Origin: Trichomonas vaginalis G3
Lineage: Eukaryota; Parabasalia; Trichomonadida; Trichomonadidae
Direction: 5' to 3'
Length of the DNA stretch: 64,000 bases
Assembly: GCF_026262505.1 (NCBI RefSeq)
Contig: NC_067206.1
Coordinates: forward strand, 14,876,205-14,940,204
Part shown: positions 10,787-19,817 of the stretch, in pieces
Layout of the letters: every line of letters starts with the position of its first letter
How positions within the stretch are numbered: position 1 is the stretch's first letter
Notes under the pieces: generated by a model
What the model was told of the DNA's origin: nothing
What the model saw: the letters and a program-made list of their open reading frames with translations, nothing else
The model's database searches: none
Translations under genes and position numbers: made by a program

Positions 10787-12022
10787 ATGTACAGAATAGA
10801 TGTTTCAGATTTTTATGACTTCCAAGCATTCAGAAATATGTGTCCATTTAGAGACTATAACAAAGCAGTCGAGAATTTGAAACGTTTAGTCATTTATGTT
10901 GACTCTGCCCCAGAATGTTATGTCATGAAAGAATGGGATGTTGTCTTTAACAAACCAAGAGCAACAATAGTTTCAGAACAAGAATGTAGACAGAAACTTA
11001 AGAAAATAAAAGTCGTACAAGTTGGCATGAAGATGTTAGATGCTTGGGATATCTTATTGTCAAAGTTAGAAGATTTTTCAGTTCGAGGTATAAAGTTTTA
11101 TACACCTTCTCCAAACTTCTATTCTATCTTCACTGGATATAAATACGAACAAGTAGAATGGAAACACAGTATTATAGAAGCTTGGTTAGACCATGTCAAA
11201 GAAATTATATGCAATGGAAACGAAAAGGTTTATGAGTATATCTTATGTTGGTTTGCAAACATCTTACAACATCCAAGTGCTAAAAATGAAACTGCTCTCA
11301 TTATAATTGGAAAACAAGGAACAGGTAAGAACACATTCTTTACAGATATTTTGTGCAAACTGTTAGAAGGTTATTCGAATCCGAATATGACAAACTTAGA
11401 AAACATCTGTGGCAAGTTTAACTCCTCAATAGAGAATATGAAACTTATAGTTTGCAATGAACTTCAAAGTATAGATACAACAAAAGTTCTAAACTCAGAT
11501 GCTTTGAAGAGTCTTATAACAGATAAAGTTGGAGTTGTTGAAAGAAAGTATAAAGACTCAAGAGTTTGTGAAAATGTTGCAAACTTCATTATGGTTTCAA
11601 ACAATGCTGTTCCGATGAAGTTAGAAAGTTCTGACAGAAGATATGTAGTTGTCAGAACGTCAGATTCTCATATGCAAGATACAGAATATTTTGACGACTT
11701 AGCAGAAACTTTGACATCTGACTTTTACAACCACTTGTTCTCATATTTCATGACATTAGATATTTCTAAGTTCAATCCAAGACAAATTCCACATACCGAA
11801 GAGAGACAAACATTGTTAGAAGCAAACAAGAGTGTATATGAACTGTTCGTAGATGAAACTGACTTTGTGTCATTAGATGAAAGGTCTTTATATGATGAAT
11901 ATAAACAATATTGTCAAGAGTATGGTTATATGCCAGCGTCTAAACGAACATTCTTGGCAAATGTCAAAAGTCTTTTAGACGTACAGAATGGTGTATATAC
12001 AAAGAAAAAATTTTCTGAGTAA
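10787..12022 (+). CDS. Superfamily 3 helicase (Mav1)
   Basis: A 411-residue frame that looks whole. Helicase motifs in order: Walker A GKQGTGKN (residues ~178-185), Walker B-like MKLIVCNEL (~222-230), motif C ANFIMVSNN (~268-276) and an arginine-finger-like ESSDRRY (~283-289). SF3 helicases unwind DNA as rings during viral replication. The N-terminal ~140 residues show no clear primase signature. It sits between the capsid block and the packaging ATPase, and would complement the protein-primed polymerase encoded on the other strand. Confidence 0.85.
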   Translation: MYRIDVSDFYDFQAFRNMCPFRDYNKAVENLKRLVIYVDSAPECYVMKEWDVVFNKPRATIVSEQECRQKLKKIKVVQVGMKMLDAWDILLSKLEDFSVRGIKFYTPSPNFYSIFTGYKYEQVEWKHSIIEAWLDHVKEIICNGNEKVYEYILCWFANILQHPSAKNETALIIIGKQGTGKNTFFTDILCKLLEGYSNPNMTNLENICGKFNSSIENMKLIVCNELQSIDTTKVLNSDALKSLITDKVGVVERKYKDSRVCENVANFIMVSNNAVPMKLESSDRRYVVVRTSDSHMQDTEYFDDLAETLTSDFYNHLFSYFMTLDISKFNPRQIPHTEERQTLLEANKSVYELFVDETDFVSLDERSLYDEYKQYCQEYGYMPASKRTFLANVKSLLDVQNGVYTKKKFSE

Positions 12023-12058
12023 ATTTTAAAAAAAAATATTTTTTATCCGATAGAAAAG

Positions 12059-12478
12059 ATGACGAAATATATTTCAGTAAACAAGTACATGTCAGGACTT
12101 AAAGAAGAACTAGACCCATTCACATATTTGAATGTTTACTTCTACCATTTTGAAAAGTCTTCATGCAGCAAAGTTTGGAACATCGAACCAGTTAAGTTTG
12201 CTATTGTGACTAAAAATGGTGCGAAATTTGAAGACTTAGACATAGAAGGTTTGTTAACAGTCAAAGAAAGTTTTGACAGAAGGTTCTCAAACCTTAAAGA
12301 AGGCAAAGCATACAAACTTGTTATACCTTATGAACCAAAGAAGACAGACGACTATGAATATTATGAGTCTAAAGTTGTAGAAGTTCAAGGTAAATTGGGT
12401 AAAAAGCTATTAGAGTCTAAGCCAGTGTTTACTCCTAAAGAGGAAGAGAACATTGACATTGACCCAGAAATGTTCTAA
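12059..12478 (+). CDS. Unknown 139-aa protein (Mav1)
   Basis: It follows the helicase by 36 bases on the same strand and looks whole. It begins MTKYISVNKYMSGLKEELDP and ends in an acidic tail. No motif is recognised; charge and position next to the helicase would suit a small DNA-replication accessory protein, but this is a guess. Confidence 0.55.
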   Translation: MTKYISVNKYMSGLKEELDPFTYLNVYFYHFEKSSCSKVWNIEPVKFAIVTKNGAKFEDLDIEGLLTVKESFDRRFSNLKEGKAYKLVIPYEPKKTDDYEYYESKVVEVQGKLGKKLLESKPVFTPKEEENIDIDPEMF

Positions 12479-12494
12479 AAATAAAATTTTATTT

Positions 12495-12944
12495 TTACAT
12501 GTCAAATTTCTTTTTCTCTGGAACTGGTTCAGGTTCTTTCTTCTCTTCTTCTTTTTTCTCTTTCTTTTCTTTCTTCTTCTTTTCTGGTGGTGAGACGTCA
12601 AATTTCTCAGAACCATATTTATGTAAAAGTTCTTTGTCCTTTAATAGCTCATCTATTCTGTTTTCTATTTCATCTTCAAGAACAGCGCATGTGTCTTCTT
12701 TGCATTCTAAGAACTTTTGTTGGACTTCATCTTTCCAATCGGCGTCATTTCTGTCAACAAGTCTGTCATTGACAAATTTTAAGACTGCTCTTTGTAATGT
12801 TTTATGGTTCTTGTCATATTCCCAGAAACAGAACTTTAGAACAAATTCACCTTTCTTGTTTACACTATGTAAGATTTTATGGTCGACAGATGTTTTGCTG
12901 TCAAAAAGTTTGTCTCGAATATAGATAGCGAAATCGCTAGACAT
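12495..12944 (-). CDS. Unknown 149-aa protein with Lys/Glu tail (Mav1)
   Basis: A minus-strand gene squeezed between convergent and divergent neighbours: its start at 12944 is only 37 bases from the ATPase start. The first ~115 residues look globular and charged; the tail is a run of Lys and Glu followed by PEPVPEKKK. The convergent neighbour's stop lies 17 bases away. No family is recognised. Confidence 0.55.
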   Translation of the reverse strand: MSSDFAIYIRDKLFDSKTSVDHKILHSVNKKGEFVLKFCFWEYDKNHKTLQRAVLKFVNDRLVDRNDADWKDEVQQKFLECKEDTCAVLEDEIENRIDELLKDKELLHKYGSEKFDVSPPEKKKKEKKEKKEEEKKEPEPVPEKKKFDM

Positions 12945-12980
12945 TTTCTAAAAGATAAAAATTTTAATTTTTCTAAAAAT

Positions 12981-13855
12981 ATGTTAGAAAAAAAGTTTGC
13001 TGACATTGACAAGAAATTTGAGAATGTTTTAAACAAGAACAAGAGGAAGTTAGAAAATGCTCAGATAAAGCCTATACATGAAAAGTTCTTATTTGCTCAG
13101 AATGGTATAACAGGTCTAATTGCACCACCTGGGTCGGGTAAGACTTTCACTTATCTTAAAATGGCTGCACAACAACAAGAACTAGATGAGAAGAACCCAT
13201 TCTATGAGTTAGTTGTCATTTGTAGTACTTCTGGTCAATTTGACCAAACCGTCAATTCGTTCAAAGATATTATAAAGAAGTCTAAGTTAGTATGTATAAA
13301 GGATACTGAGTTGTTAGATTGGATAAAGAAGTACCAAAGAAGAGTTTTGAAGTATAATGCTATAAATGAGTATATAAATTCTAAGTTTAAAGACCCAAAT
13401 GAGGAAATGCAGAGAATATTAGAGAAGAAACACTTCAGAAACAAACAGAAAGAGATAGAATACATTTCGAAGAAATTGCAATCTTACGATTGGAAGACTT
13501 ACCCTCATAGATGTCTTCTTATCTTAGATGATTTGCTTCTCATCCTTTGTTAAAGAACAGAGAACAAGATATGTGTCGAATTCTTAAGAAGCTCAGACAC
13601 TTTAACATCTCAGTTGTCATTTGTGTACAGACAGCAAAGAGTTTAAGTAAGGATGTTAAAAGAATACTTACTGACATAATACTTTTCCCCGGATTGTCCG
13701 AAGACGATTTCATGGAACTTATGAAAGAGTCCATGGCAGGTAAGTTTGACAGACATGAACTATGGGAGAAGTACAAAGTCATACAAGACCCTCATACTTC
13801 TTTCAGAATTCATATCTACGCAAACAAAGTTCAAATTGTAAAAAGTCAAGCTTGA
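12981..13855 (+). pseudogene. FtsK/HerA (A32-like) packaging ATPase (Mav1), broken
   Basis: Walker A is visible as APPGSGKT and Walker B as CLLILDD, the pattern of the A32-like genome-packaging ATPases that define Polintons and many large DNA viruses. The start at 12981 (MLEKKFADIDKKF) follows an AT-rich gap. Mav2 carries a copy that looks whole at 46577-47452. This one is broken. Confidence 0.85.
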
Positions 13856-13874
13856 AAAATGTAAGTGTTTAGTC

Positions 13875-14066
13875 TTAGTAAGATGGTAGCTTCTTAAAGC
13901 AAATACCATTGCTGAGTTTTATGTACGTGAAGAGAAGTACAATGAATTCAATTACGAGTACAATTGCAATGACAACTAAGGCAACTATTTTTGTCTTTTG
14001 CCAGCAAGGGTACTTCTTCTCTTCCAATGGTTCGGTAGAACTATACTCACTCATGAGAAATGCCAA
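13875..14066 (-). CDS. Small single-pass membrane protein (Mav1)
   Basis: A 63-residue frame with a charged N-terminal ~25 residues and one strong membrane span (IVALVVIAIVLVIEFIVLLF, ~27-46) followed by a short Lys-containing tail. It is conserved in Mav2 (47715-47906). A membrane anchor or virion membrane protein is plausible; no family recognised. The start region overlaps the leader of the next, divergent gene. Confidence 0.6.
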   Translation of the reverse strand: MAFLMSEYSSTEPLEEKKYPCWQKTKIVALVVIAIVLVIEFIVLLFTYIKLSNGICFKKLPSY

Positions 14067-14098
14067 AACGGTTTAATAGAAAAAGTGTCATTTTGTTC

Positions 14099-14287
14099 AT
14101 GTCCGAAGACTCGAAGGTGCAACACTTCCAAAATACCGACGAACTCAGAAGAGCAGCATGGCAGTATCTTCTTGACAACTTCTTTGAGTTCTCCAGATAC
14201 ACCTTGGAAAATGCTGAAGAACTCGGACACAGAGAATTTGGAGAAATTGCACTCCAATACTACCTTGACAAACAAAGGGTAAATTAA
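14099..14287 (+). CDS. Small helical protein, 62 aa (Mav1)
   Basis: The start at 14099 was chosen because TCATTTTG, an Inr-like motif, lies just upstream and because Mav2 shares only this start (47938). The product (MSEDSKVQHFQNTDELRRAAWQ...) is amphipathic and helical, rich in Glu and Arg. Function unknown. Confidence 0.55.
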   Translation: MSEDSKVQHFQNTDELRRAAWQYLLDNFFEFSRYTLENAEELGHREFGEIALQYYLDKQRVN

Positions 14288-14322
14288 GACTAAAAACTTA
14301 ACGTTTAAAAAGTGACATTTTT

Positions 14323-14522
14323 ATGAGCTCCGAGTCACCGAGAAAACTTGGTCAGATGTTAGCAGCTTACTTCCCTGAGGAGGATGGAGCGTTACATACA
14401 TCAGGTTCAAAAACAACGAACCTGGAATTGCGTACCAAATTCGCAATTACATGACCATGGAAGAGTACGAAAGGTTTCTACAAGAGAAACCAGCTCTAAA
14501 CAACTCAGAAAAGAAAGAGTAA
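14323..14522 (+). pseudogene. Unknown small protein (Mav1), not open throughout
   Basis: The start MSSESPRKLGQML follows a TGACATTTTT leader and is shared with Mav2 at 48195, where the frame is longer. The sequence includes a block FKNNEPGIAYQIRNYMTMEEYERF. Its 3' end meets the convergent P/Q-rich gene. No family recognised. Confidence 0.45.
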
Positions 14523-15134
14523 AAAGTTTAATTCGTAATTGTTTATTTTTTTTTTGTAAGGGCAAGCTGCAAGTATGAAGTCGACTATCTCCGTCTTTGT
14601 TTTGACGAGCTGGACGGCTCTTGCGAGTACGTCTGTTTTGCGGTCTCCAGCTGGTGTCTGACCTTCGTAATTGCGCATGTTCTTGAGAGCTCCAACTGTA
14701 AATGGTTGTAGGATGAAGAGTCTCTCAGACTGCTTGAGGTAGTCTTCACGGTCACGAACCGAATCTGTGGTACGAGTCGAATCGGTCGATTTGAGGGAAG
14801 AGACTGAAAGCCTGTCGTCTTCCATTGGAGCTGTAGCATACTCTTTGCGTAAGCGGTTCAGACCTTCTTCGAAGTCTTGGTCTCTCTTCGATTGAGATTG
14901 GAATTGGAATTGCTGGGGTGGAGCTTGCTGGAACAACCAAGGGTTGGGGAAGTAAGGCATAGGCTGAGGAGGGTAGTTCGGGAAGCCTTGTGGTGGGTAG
15001 TAACCTTGAGGTGGAAATTGGTAGTAATTCGGAGGTACTTGCTGGAACTGAGGTTGCTGAGGAGACTGTTGTGGTTCTGCAGCTTTCGGTTCTTCTGGCT
15101 TTGGAAGGCATTCAGGAAGAGGAACGTCAGTCAT
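14505..15134 (-). CDS. Proline/glutamine-rich protein, 209 aa (Mav1)
   Basis: The N-terminal ~85 residues are Pro/Gln/Tyr/Phe-rich (PPQGYYPPQGFPNYPPQPMPY), and the rest is charged with a Ser/Thr-rich stretch (SLKSTDSTRTTDSVRDRED) and a helical C terminus. The layout resembles proteins with a flexible, self-associating head and a small folded tail. The N-terminal tract length differs between Mav1 and Mav2. Function unknown. Confidence 0.55.
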   Translation of the reverse strand: MTDVPLPECLPKPEEPKAAEPQQSPQQPQFQQVPPNYYQFPPQGYYPPQGFPNYPPQPMPYFPNPWLFQQAPPQQFQFQSQSKRDQDFEEGLNRLRKEYATAPMEDDRLSVSSLKSTDSTRTTDSVRDREDYLKQSERLFILQPFTVGALKNMRNYEGQTPAGDRKTDVLARAVQLVKTKTEIVDFILAACPYKKKINNYELNFLLFLF

Positions 15135-15159
15135 CCGTTTGTGTCCTGTCGGACCACAA

Positions 15160-15277
15160 CGATAAAAATCTCTGCTACTAGCAGTACTTTTACTGACAGT
15201 AGCAGTACTTTTACTGACAGTAGCAGTACTTTATCGTCGAAAACCCTCTCAAATTTTCCTTTTTACTGACAGTAGCA
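15160..15277. repeat. Short tandem repeat in divergent promoter (Mav1)
   Basis: Units of about 24 bases containing AGCAGTACTTTTACTGACAG recur three to four times between the divergent genes starting at 15134 and 15278. The equivalent gap of Mav2 (48998-49222) has an unrelated repeat. No coding potential. Confidence 0.75.
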
Positions 15278-15643
15278 ATGGTCGAGGTCGAACCTACCGA
15301 CGAGGCAATTTACCTAATTGAAATTAACGAGCTTGTTAAAGACTTCCTCAGGCAGAATGTAAAAGGCAAGCTTGTTAACTGTTGGATAACGGGAAGGGCT
15401 GCCTTGAATCTCGAGACTTCGACTGGAATTCCAATTCAAATACCAGACGGGACAGCCTTTGACGACATAAAGCAAGCAAAGAAGGAAGCCATTATAAAGT
15501 TCTTTGCCAAGCGTCCTTGGATACTACTTCCAAACAGAGAGAACCCTTTCCCAAGAATGAACCAAATTCTCAAGGGTCTCCTTCACTTCTCGGGTCAGCC
15601 GTTCTACATAACCTGTGAAGGCGACATTCAGCCAGTTCAGTAA
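15278..15643 (+). CDS. Unknown 121-aa protein (Mav1)
   Basis: A compact frame that looks whole, with a central TSTGIPIQIPDGTAFDDIKQAK block and a C-terminal HFSGQPFYITCEGDIQPVQ that is identical in Mav2. The N-terminal half differs noticeably between copies while the C-terminal half is almost fixed. The alpha/beta pattern suggests a small globular domain. No family is recognised. Confidence 0.55.
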   Translation: MVEVEPTDEAIYLIEINELVKDFLRQNVKGKLVNCWITGRAALNLETSTGIPIQIPDGTAFDDIKQAKKEAIIKFFAKRPWILLPNRENPFPRMNQILKGLLHFSGQPFYITCEGDIQPVQ

Positions 15644-15669
15644 ACATCTCATTTTAACTCACTTTTTTT

Positions 15670-15954
15670 ATGTTTTTACTCACACTCGTACTCACCAGGT
15701 ATGAGTACAACTATTTCAACTGTGAACCTTGTATTGACCGGTCTTCCTGTAAATGCAAGTTCGGTCAATACACAGTTTATGGTGGCAAGAAAGACAGTGG
15801 GGAATGTTATTCTGACATCTGTTGTTGCGCTCGAGAGAGAATTGAAATTCCAGACCCAACTCCAACGAGAACTCTCAAATTGCCAAAGACTCATGTGAAG
15901 AAGAAGCCTTCTGGTAAGTTTCTTATAGCCATATACATGGCACGTTTAGAGTAA
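15670..15954 (+). CDS. Cysteine-rich small protein present only in Mav1
   Basis: The start at 15670 directly follows TCACTTTTTTT, an Inr-like motif. The 94 residues contain about ten cysteines clustered in CEPCIDRSSCKCKFG and CYSDICCCARE, suggesting disulfides or metal binding. It begins with a short hydrophobic stretch (MFLLTLVL), too short to be a confident signal peptide. In Mav2 the flanking genes are joined by a ~40-base gap with no trace of it. A second open frame from 15701 overlaps it; the Inr position and cysteine spacing favour this frame. Confidence 0.5.
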   Translation: MFLLTLVLTRYEYNYFNCEPCIDRSSCKCKFGQYTVYGGKKDSGECYSDICCCARERIEIPDPTPTRTLKLPKTHVKKKPSGKFLIAIYMARLE

Positions 15955-15976
15955 AAACATTTTTTTTATTTTTTGA

Positions 15977-16561
15977 ATGAAGCAAGTTAAATTCGTCCCA
16001 CACCAAACTCAATGGACCGATGAAGAGTTTCAAGCTATGGTTGAAGGTGTTGAGAACGACATAGACGGCGAACTTGAAGGAGCTCGAACCACAATTGCAA
16101 CCAAAATTGCACCAGTCAAGGAACAGATAGCTCCACTTAAAGCTACCAAAGCTACTCTTGACCTCATGGATACTTACCGTTTAGAAGTAAAGAGTGGAAT
16201 AAGACAATTAAAATTGAAACTTCTAAACTACGAAGCTATACTCCAAAAGTTAGCAGAAATGAGAAGACTTTACCAGAGCTACTTACATGTAAGGGACTTA
16301 CCTTCAAGCAGTCCGACCAAAGATGAATTTTCTGACATTGTCCCAATTTTGTCCGAAAGTCAGCTCAGATGTTTTGAACTGCTCCCAACATATCCAGAAT
16401 ATGAAAATTTGCCTGAACTCTTTCGGTTCCTCAAAAAACGTTTTTTGGTTCTCATGTTCGAAACTTTTATCGGAAGAGACAACAAACGTTCAGAAGAAGA
16501 GCAAGATATTATTTTAAACTTGTTGTATGACTTAACTGTCATAACCAGCTTTTTGAAGTAA
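15977..16561 (+). CDS. Helical coiled-coil protein, 194 aa (Mav1)
   Basis: The product is almost entirely helical, with a heptad-like stretch over residues ~20-100 (ENDIDGELEGA, KEQIAPLKATKATLDL) and a Leu/Phe-rich C-terminal half. It looks whole and is strongly conserved in Mav2 (49639-50223). It precedes the HNH-like gene by 32 bases on the same strand. Function unknown. Confidence 0.6.
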   Translation: MKQVKFVPHQTQWTDEEFQAMVEGVENDIDGELEGARTTIATKIAPVKEQIAPLKATKATLDLMDTYRLEVKSGIRQLKLKLLNYEAILQKLAEMRRLYQSYLHVRDLPSSSPTKDEFSDIVPILSESQLRCFELLPTYPEYENLPELFRFLKKRFLVLMFETFIGRDNKRSEEEQDIILNLLYDLTVITSFLK

Positions 16562-16593
16562 AACCGTCATTCTCAAACCACTTCATTTTTTCG

Positions 16594-17295
16594 ATGTCCG
16601 AACAAGCACCGAAGCCGAACACAATAGCAGATGTCCTTTCAAGGTTGCCAGACAAGCGCCCAATTCAAATTCAAATTGCCCAATTGAAAGCTCATCTGAC
16701 AAACACCATTAAGACTCTCCAAAGTAGTCTTATGACAGAGATGACCAATCTCAAAGCCGATGTCCTCATGAACCAAGCTTCCAATGAGAAATGCCTGAAC
16801 GATTTCGCGGAAACCTTGCGCAATTACGAGAGAGAGAACCGAGACCTTGCCAGACTCATCTACCGTTTCTTCGAAGAGATAGACGCCATCTGGAAGGTAC
16901 TCGGAAAGGACAGAACATGCAACACCGTACTTCGTGAGTACCAAATTGAAGAAGGAATTGTCGAGGAAGGAGAGGAAGAAAAGAAACACGAAGAAGAAGA
17001 GGAAGAAGAAGAAGTTCCTGAAGCCGCTACATGGGCAACCCTTGTTGCCGATGACGGTTACGAAATTTCCCAACCCTACCCATACCAAATCCGCAACAAG
17101 GAGACAGGCAAGGTTCTTACCCCAGTCCTCAACAACTTGGGACACTTGAACCTTAACCTTCGGAATCGCAGTTCAATCTCCATGGGCAAGCTTGTCGCAA
17201 TTCAATGGGTTCCAAATCCAGACAAGAAGACGAAGGTCAGACACATTGACGGTGACAAGCTCAACAACCGTAAGGAGAACCTCGAGTGGTTCTAA
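16594..17295 (+). CDS. Coiled-coil protein with C-terminal NUMOD4/HNH-like domain (Mav1)
   Basis: TCATTTTTTCG just before the start is Inr-like. Residues ~1-110 are helical, followed by an acidic run (EEEKKHEEEEEEEE). The last ~80 residues follow the NUMOD4-HNH pattern of homing endonucleases: YEISQPYPYQIRNKETGKV, then KLVAIQWVPNP and VRHIDGDKLNNRKENLEW. In that family these residues bind metal and cut or bind DNA. Fusion to a coiled coil in a Maverick points to DNA handling within the particle or the nucleus. Looks whole. Confidence 0.75.
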   Translation: MSEQAPKPNTIADVLSRLPDKRPIQIQIAQLKAHLTNTIKTLQSSLMTEMTNLKADVLMNQASNEKCLNDFAETLRNYERENRDLARLIYRFFEEIDAIWKVLGKDRTCNTVLREYQIEEGIVEEGEEEKKHEEEEEEEEVPEAATWATLVADDGYEISQPYPYQIRNKETGKVLTPVLNNLGHLNLNLRNRSSISMGKLVAIQWVPNPDKKTKVRHIDGDKLNNRKENLEWF

Positions 17296-17357
17296 GAGTA
17301 AAAAAATTATTTTAGGGGGAAACCCCAAGTAAATTTAAGTTTTTATTTTTGGTATTC

Positions 17358-17600
17358 CTACCAATTTTGGAATGTGAAGACCACATCCCAACCTCTGTAC
17401 GTGAGTCTTGGGTCCACGTCTAAGACCCTTCTGTAGCAATTCCAAGCCCGAGCAAATTCAATTGTCAACCACTCGTCTCCTCTGTAGTCTTCAATACATT
17501 CTTTGAAGAGACGGTCGAGTTCGGGCTTGGAATATCTCTTGCCTGGGTCCGAGACCAACATTTGGTTGAACTGGACGAAGCGCTCAGGGATGTACGCCAT
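17358..17600 (-). CDS. Small unknown protein, Mav1-specific
   Basis: An 80-residue frame, MAYIPERFVQFNQMLVSDPGKRY, rich in aromatic residues and ending in TFQNW. At the same position Mav2 has two unrelated small genes (50999-51262 and 51293-51538), while both neighbours are conserved. This is therefore a swapped gene slot. No family recognised. Confidence 0.5.
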   Translation of the reverse strand: MAYIPERFVQFNQMLVSDPGKRYSKPELDRLFKECIEDYRGDEWLTIEFARAWNCYRRVLDVDPRLTYRGWDVVFTFQNW

Positions 17601-17633
17601 TAAAAAAATATCACTTTTTAAAAAATAAATTTT

Positions 17634-19786
17634 TTATTTCATGCAATGTTTAACTATTTCACCATCTTCTTTAACACCCCAGTACTTACGCTTGGAGAGG
17701 ACATGAACTTCGGTGAAAATTTTGTCCAATTTGAATTGACCTATCTTCTCACCGACTAAACCCATTTCAATGAGTTTGTTGTATCCTTCTTCGTTCGTCA
17801 TGAGTGCGTCAATGTTCTCGTAGTAAACCTTGACTTTCGATTTGACTTCGGAGAAGAATTTGTTGTACTCGTCAAGGACTGCTTTTGCGAACTGAGGGTA
17901 AGACCAATGTTCGACAATAGGTTTTAATGTGGTTACTAAGCCACTTTGACCTTGAGTGAATTCGTACTTCAAAACAAAAGGAGAAAACCTTTCAACAAAG
18001 TTGTCGACCTTCTCATAATGTTTACTCTTCATCTCTTGAGGTTTCTTAATGGAATATCCCCATGTCGAATTCATAAGCAATTTGAGTGTCATTGCAAGTT
18101 TGGGGTTTGAAGCTTTCCTAATATCATACAGTTGTTGTATGACTTTTCCAACTGTATAGTTCCTTCCCGGGAACTCACCATCTTCGTTTGGAATTCCAGT
18201 CGGAATATATTGGACAAACCTCATGTATGCAGCGTTAAGGTCGACATAGTATATCTTTTCATCTGAGTCGAACTTGTCGCAACCAATTGGTCCAGTTTGT
18301 GGAAATTCAAGTGAGTCTCTTATCTTCTGAGAAACTTCTCCTGTTATCTCATAAACATCGTCGAAGCAACCTGTTTCATATAAAACCTTCTGACCTAACT
18401 CAGATGCTCTCCAATACAATTTGACGTCAATTGGATGTCTCAATGGAAGTTTGTTTATAGCATCTTGAAGTTCTTGCAACCTCATTGGAAGTTCTTCTGG
18501 TTCAGGTTGGTATCCGAACATACCAACCCCTTGTGGAACTGTGTACTTCTTTTGTACTAGAACTTTGTCTGGAACAACTTTTGGTCTTGCTAACAATGAA
18601 AAGTTTGTTTCGTCTTTTGGTACAAAAGTTTCTGTCAGCTTGTCATCTGGAATTGGTTCCAACAAATCTTTCTCGAAAAGAATGTTTACAGCTCTGACAA
18701 TGTTGCACTTACTTTTACCAAAGAATGGGTTTGTAAGACTTTCGTTCAACATGAAGTGGTTGTGGACAATTACAATCTTCAACCATGGTAAGTCTTTGTC
18801 AACAACATAGTCGTCATGTGAAGAACCTTTAGCTGTAGGTATGTTGACTCGGATATTGACATTTGCCAACGGTGCAATTTTTGCCAATTGACCTCTGAGA
18901 ATGTACCTTGTCTTCACACATGACTCAAGATACTTCATCTTCTCATCTGTAACAAGACCAGAGTTCCTGAGACATGTAAGAATACAAGGTTCATTGACAA
19001 TTGTTTCAATTGAATTGTAAATTTCATACCTTGTCAAGTCAATGTCAGACTTATTTATGAACGGGAAGTATCCAGCATGTTGTCTGACTGCTTGAGGGTT
19101 AGGTTGGTACCATTCGAACTTGACACTTGCAATTCCTTCAATTGCATTCAAAATGTCTGAGTCGGAGTCAACCATTTGTTCTCTCTTTGTAGTCTTGAAA
19201 GCGTCAAGAAGTTTTGCGGCTGTTTTTCATTGCCATGTGCATAGTAAATGTGACCATCCAAATCTGTTATGGTCAATCTGAGATTGTGTCCTTTCTTATT
19301 TCCGTCTTGAATTGCAGCAAGTACTCCCATGAAGCCTTCTTTGTTCTTTCCTTCGTCAAAGTTTACTGTAAAGGTTCGACCAGATGTAATTTGACTTCTA
19401 ACTTCACGATACTTTTCATATACATATCTTGTTCTTTCCATGGGAGCATGTGCGTCTTCACCTTTTCCTTTTTTCCTTCTCAAAGGATGCAATTGTTCGT
19501 CATGTTTCCAGTAGAATCTGGCAAAGCCGTCGTGTCCTTCAACTTGAGGTTCACTAACATCGAAAGGCATGTCCATAAGACGTTCTTCTTCTAACCTCTC
19601 TAGTCTGTTTGGATAATTGGCACGTGCTGTTTCCAAATCCATTTCGTAGCGAAGACCAGACAATTTGTCATAGACTTTTATGGGTCTTCCCTTTCTATAT
19701 TTAAAATTCTTCGAAACTCTCCAACCATATCTTTGCAACTCTGCTTTTATTCTAGCAGACTTTCTATCCATTCTATATGGGGGCAT
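17634..19786 (-). pseudogene. Protein-primed DNA polymerase B (Mav1), broken
   Basis: B-family polymerase signatures are readable in order: a motif A region IYYVDLNAAYMRF, a motif B region KLAMTLKLLMNSTWGYS, and a motif C region near VKVYYENIDAL. The N-terminal part (from MPPYRMDRKSARIKAEL) is basic and has no family signature that I can name. Protein-primed PolB copies Polinton genomes from their termini. The gene lies on the minus strand opposite the rightward block. The region is broken. Confidence 0.85.
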
Positions 19787-19817
19787 TTTTATAAAAATAA
19801 AAAAATATTTTTTTTCT

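Noticed and set aside
12499-12924. Plus-strand Ser/Phe-rich frame opposite the Lys/Glu-tailed gene
   Set aside because: Mirror of the Lys/Glu codons; composition is artefactual and it is not supported by its own start signal.
15160-15277. CRISPR-like short repeat in the Mav1 promoter
   Set aside because: Units are directly adjacent without spacers; a simple minisatellite.
15701-15898. Alternative 65-residue frame (MSTTISTVNLVLTGL) overlapping the cysteine-rich gene
   Set aside because: The Inr-like motif sits directly before the other frame's ATG and the cysteine clusters look meaningful; without a second copy this cannot be settled.
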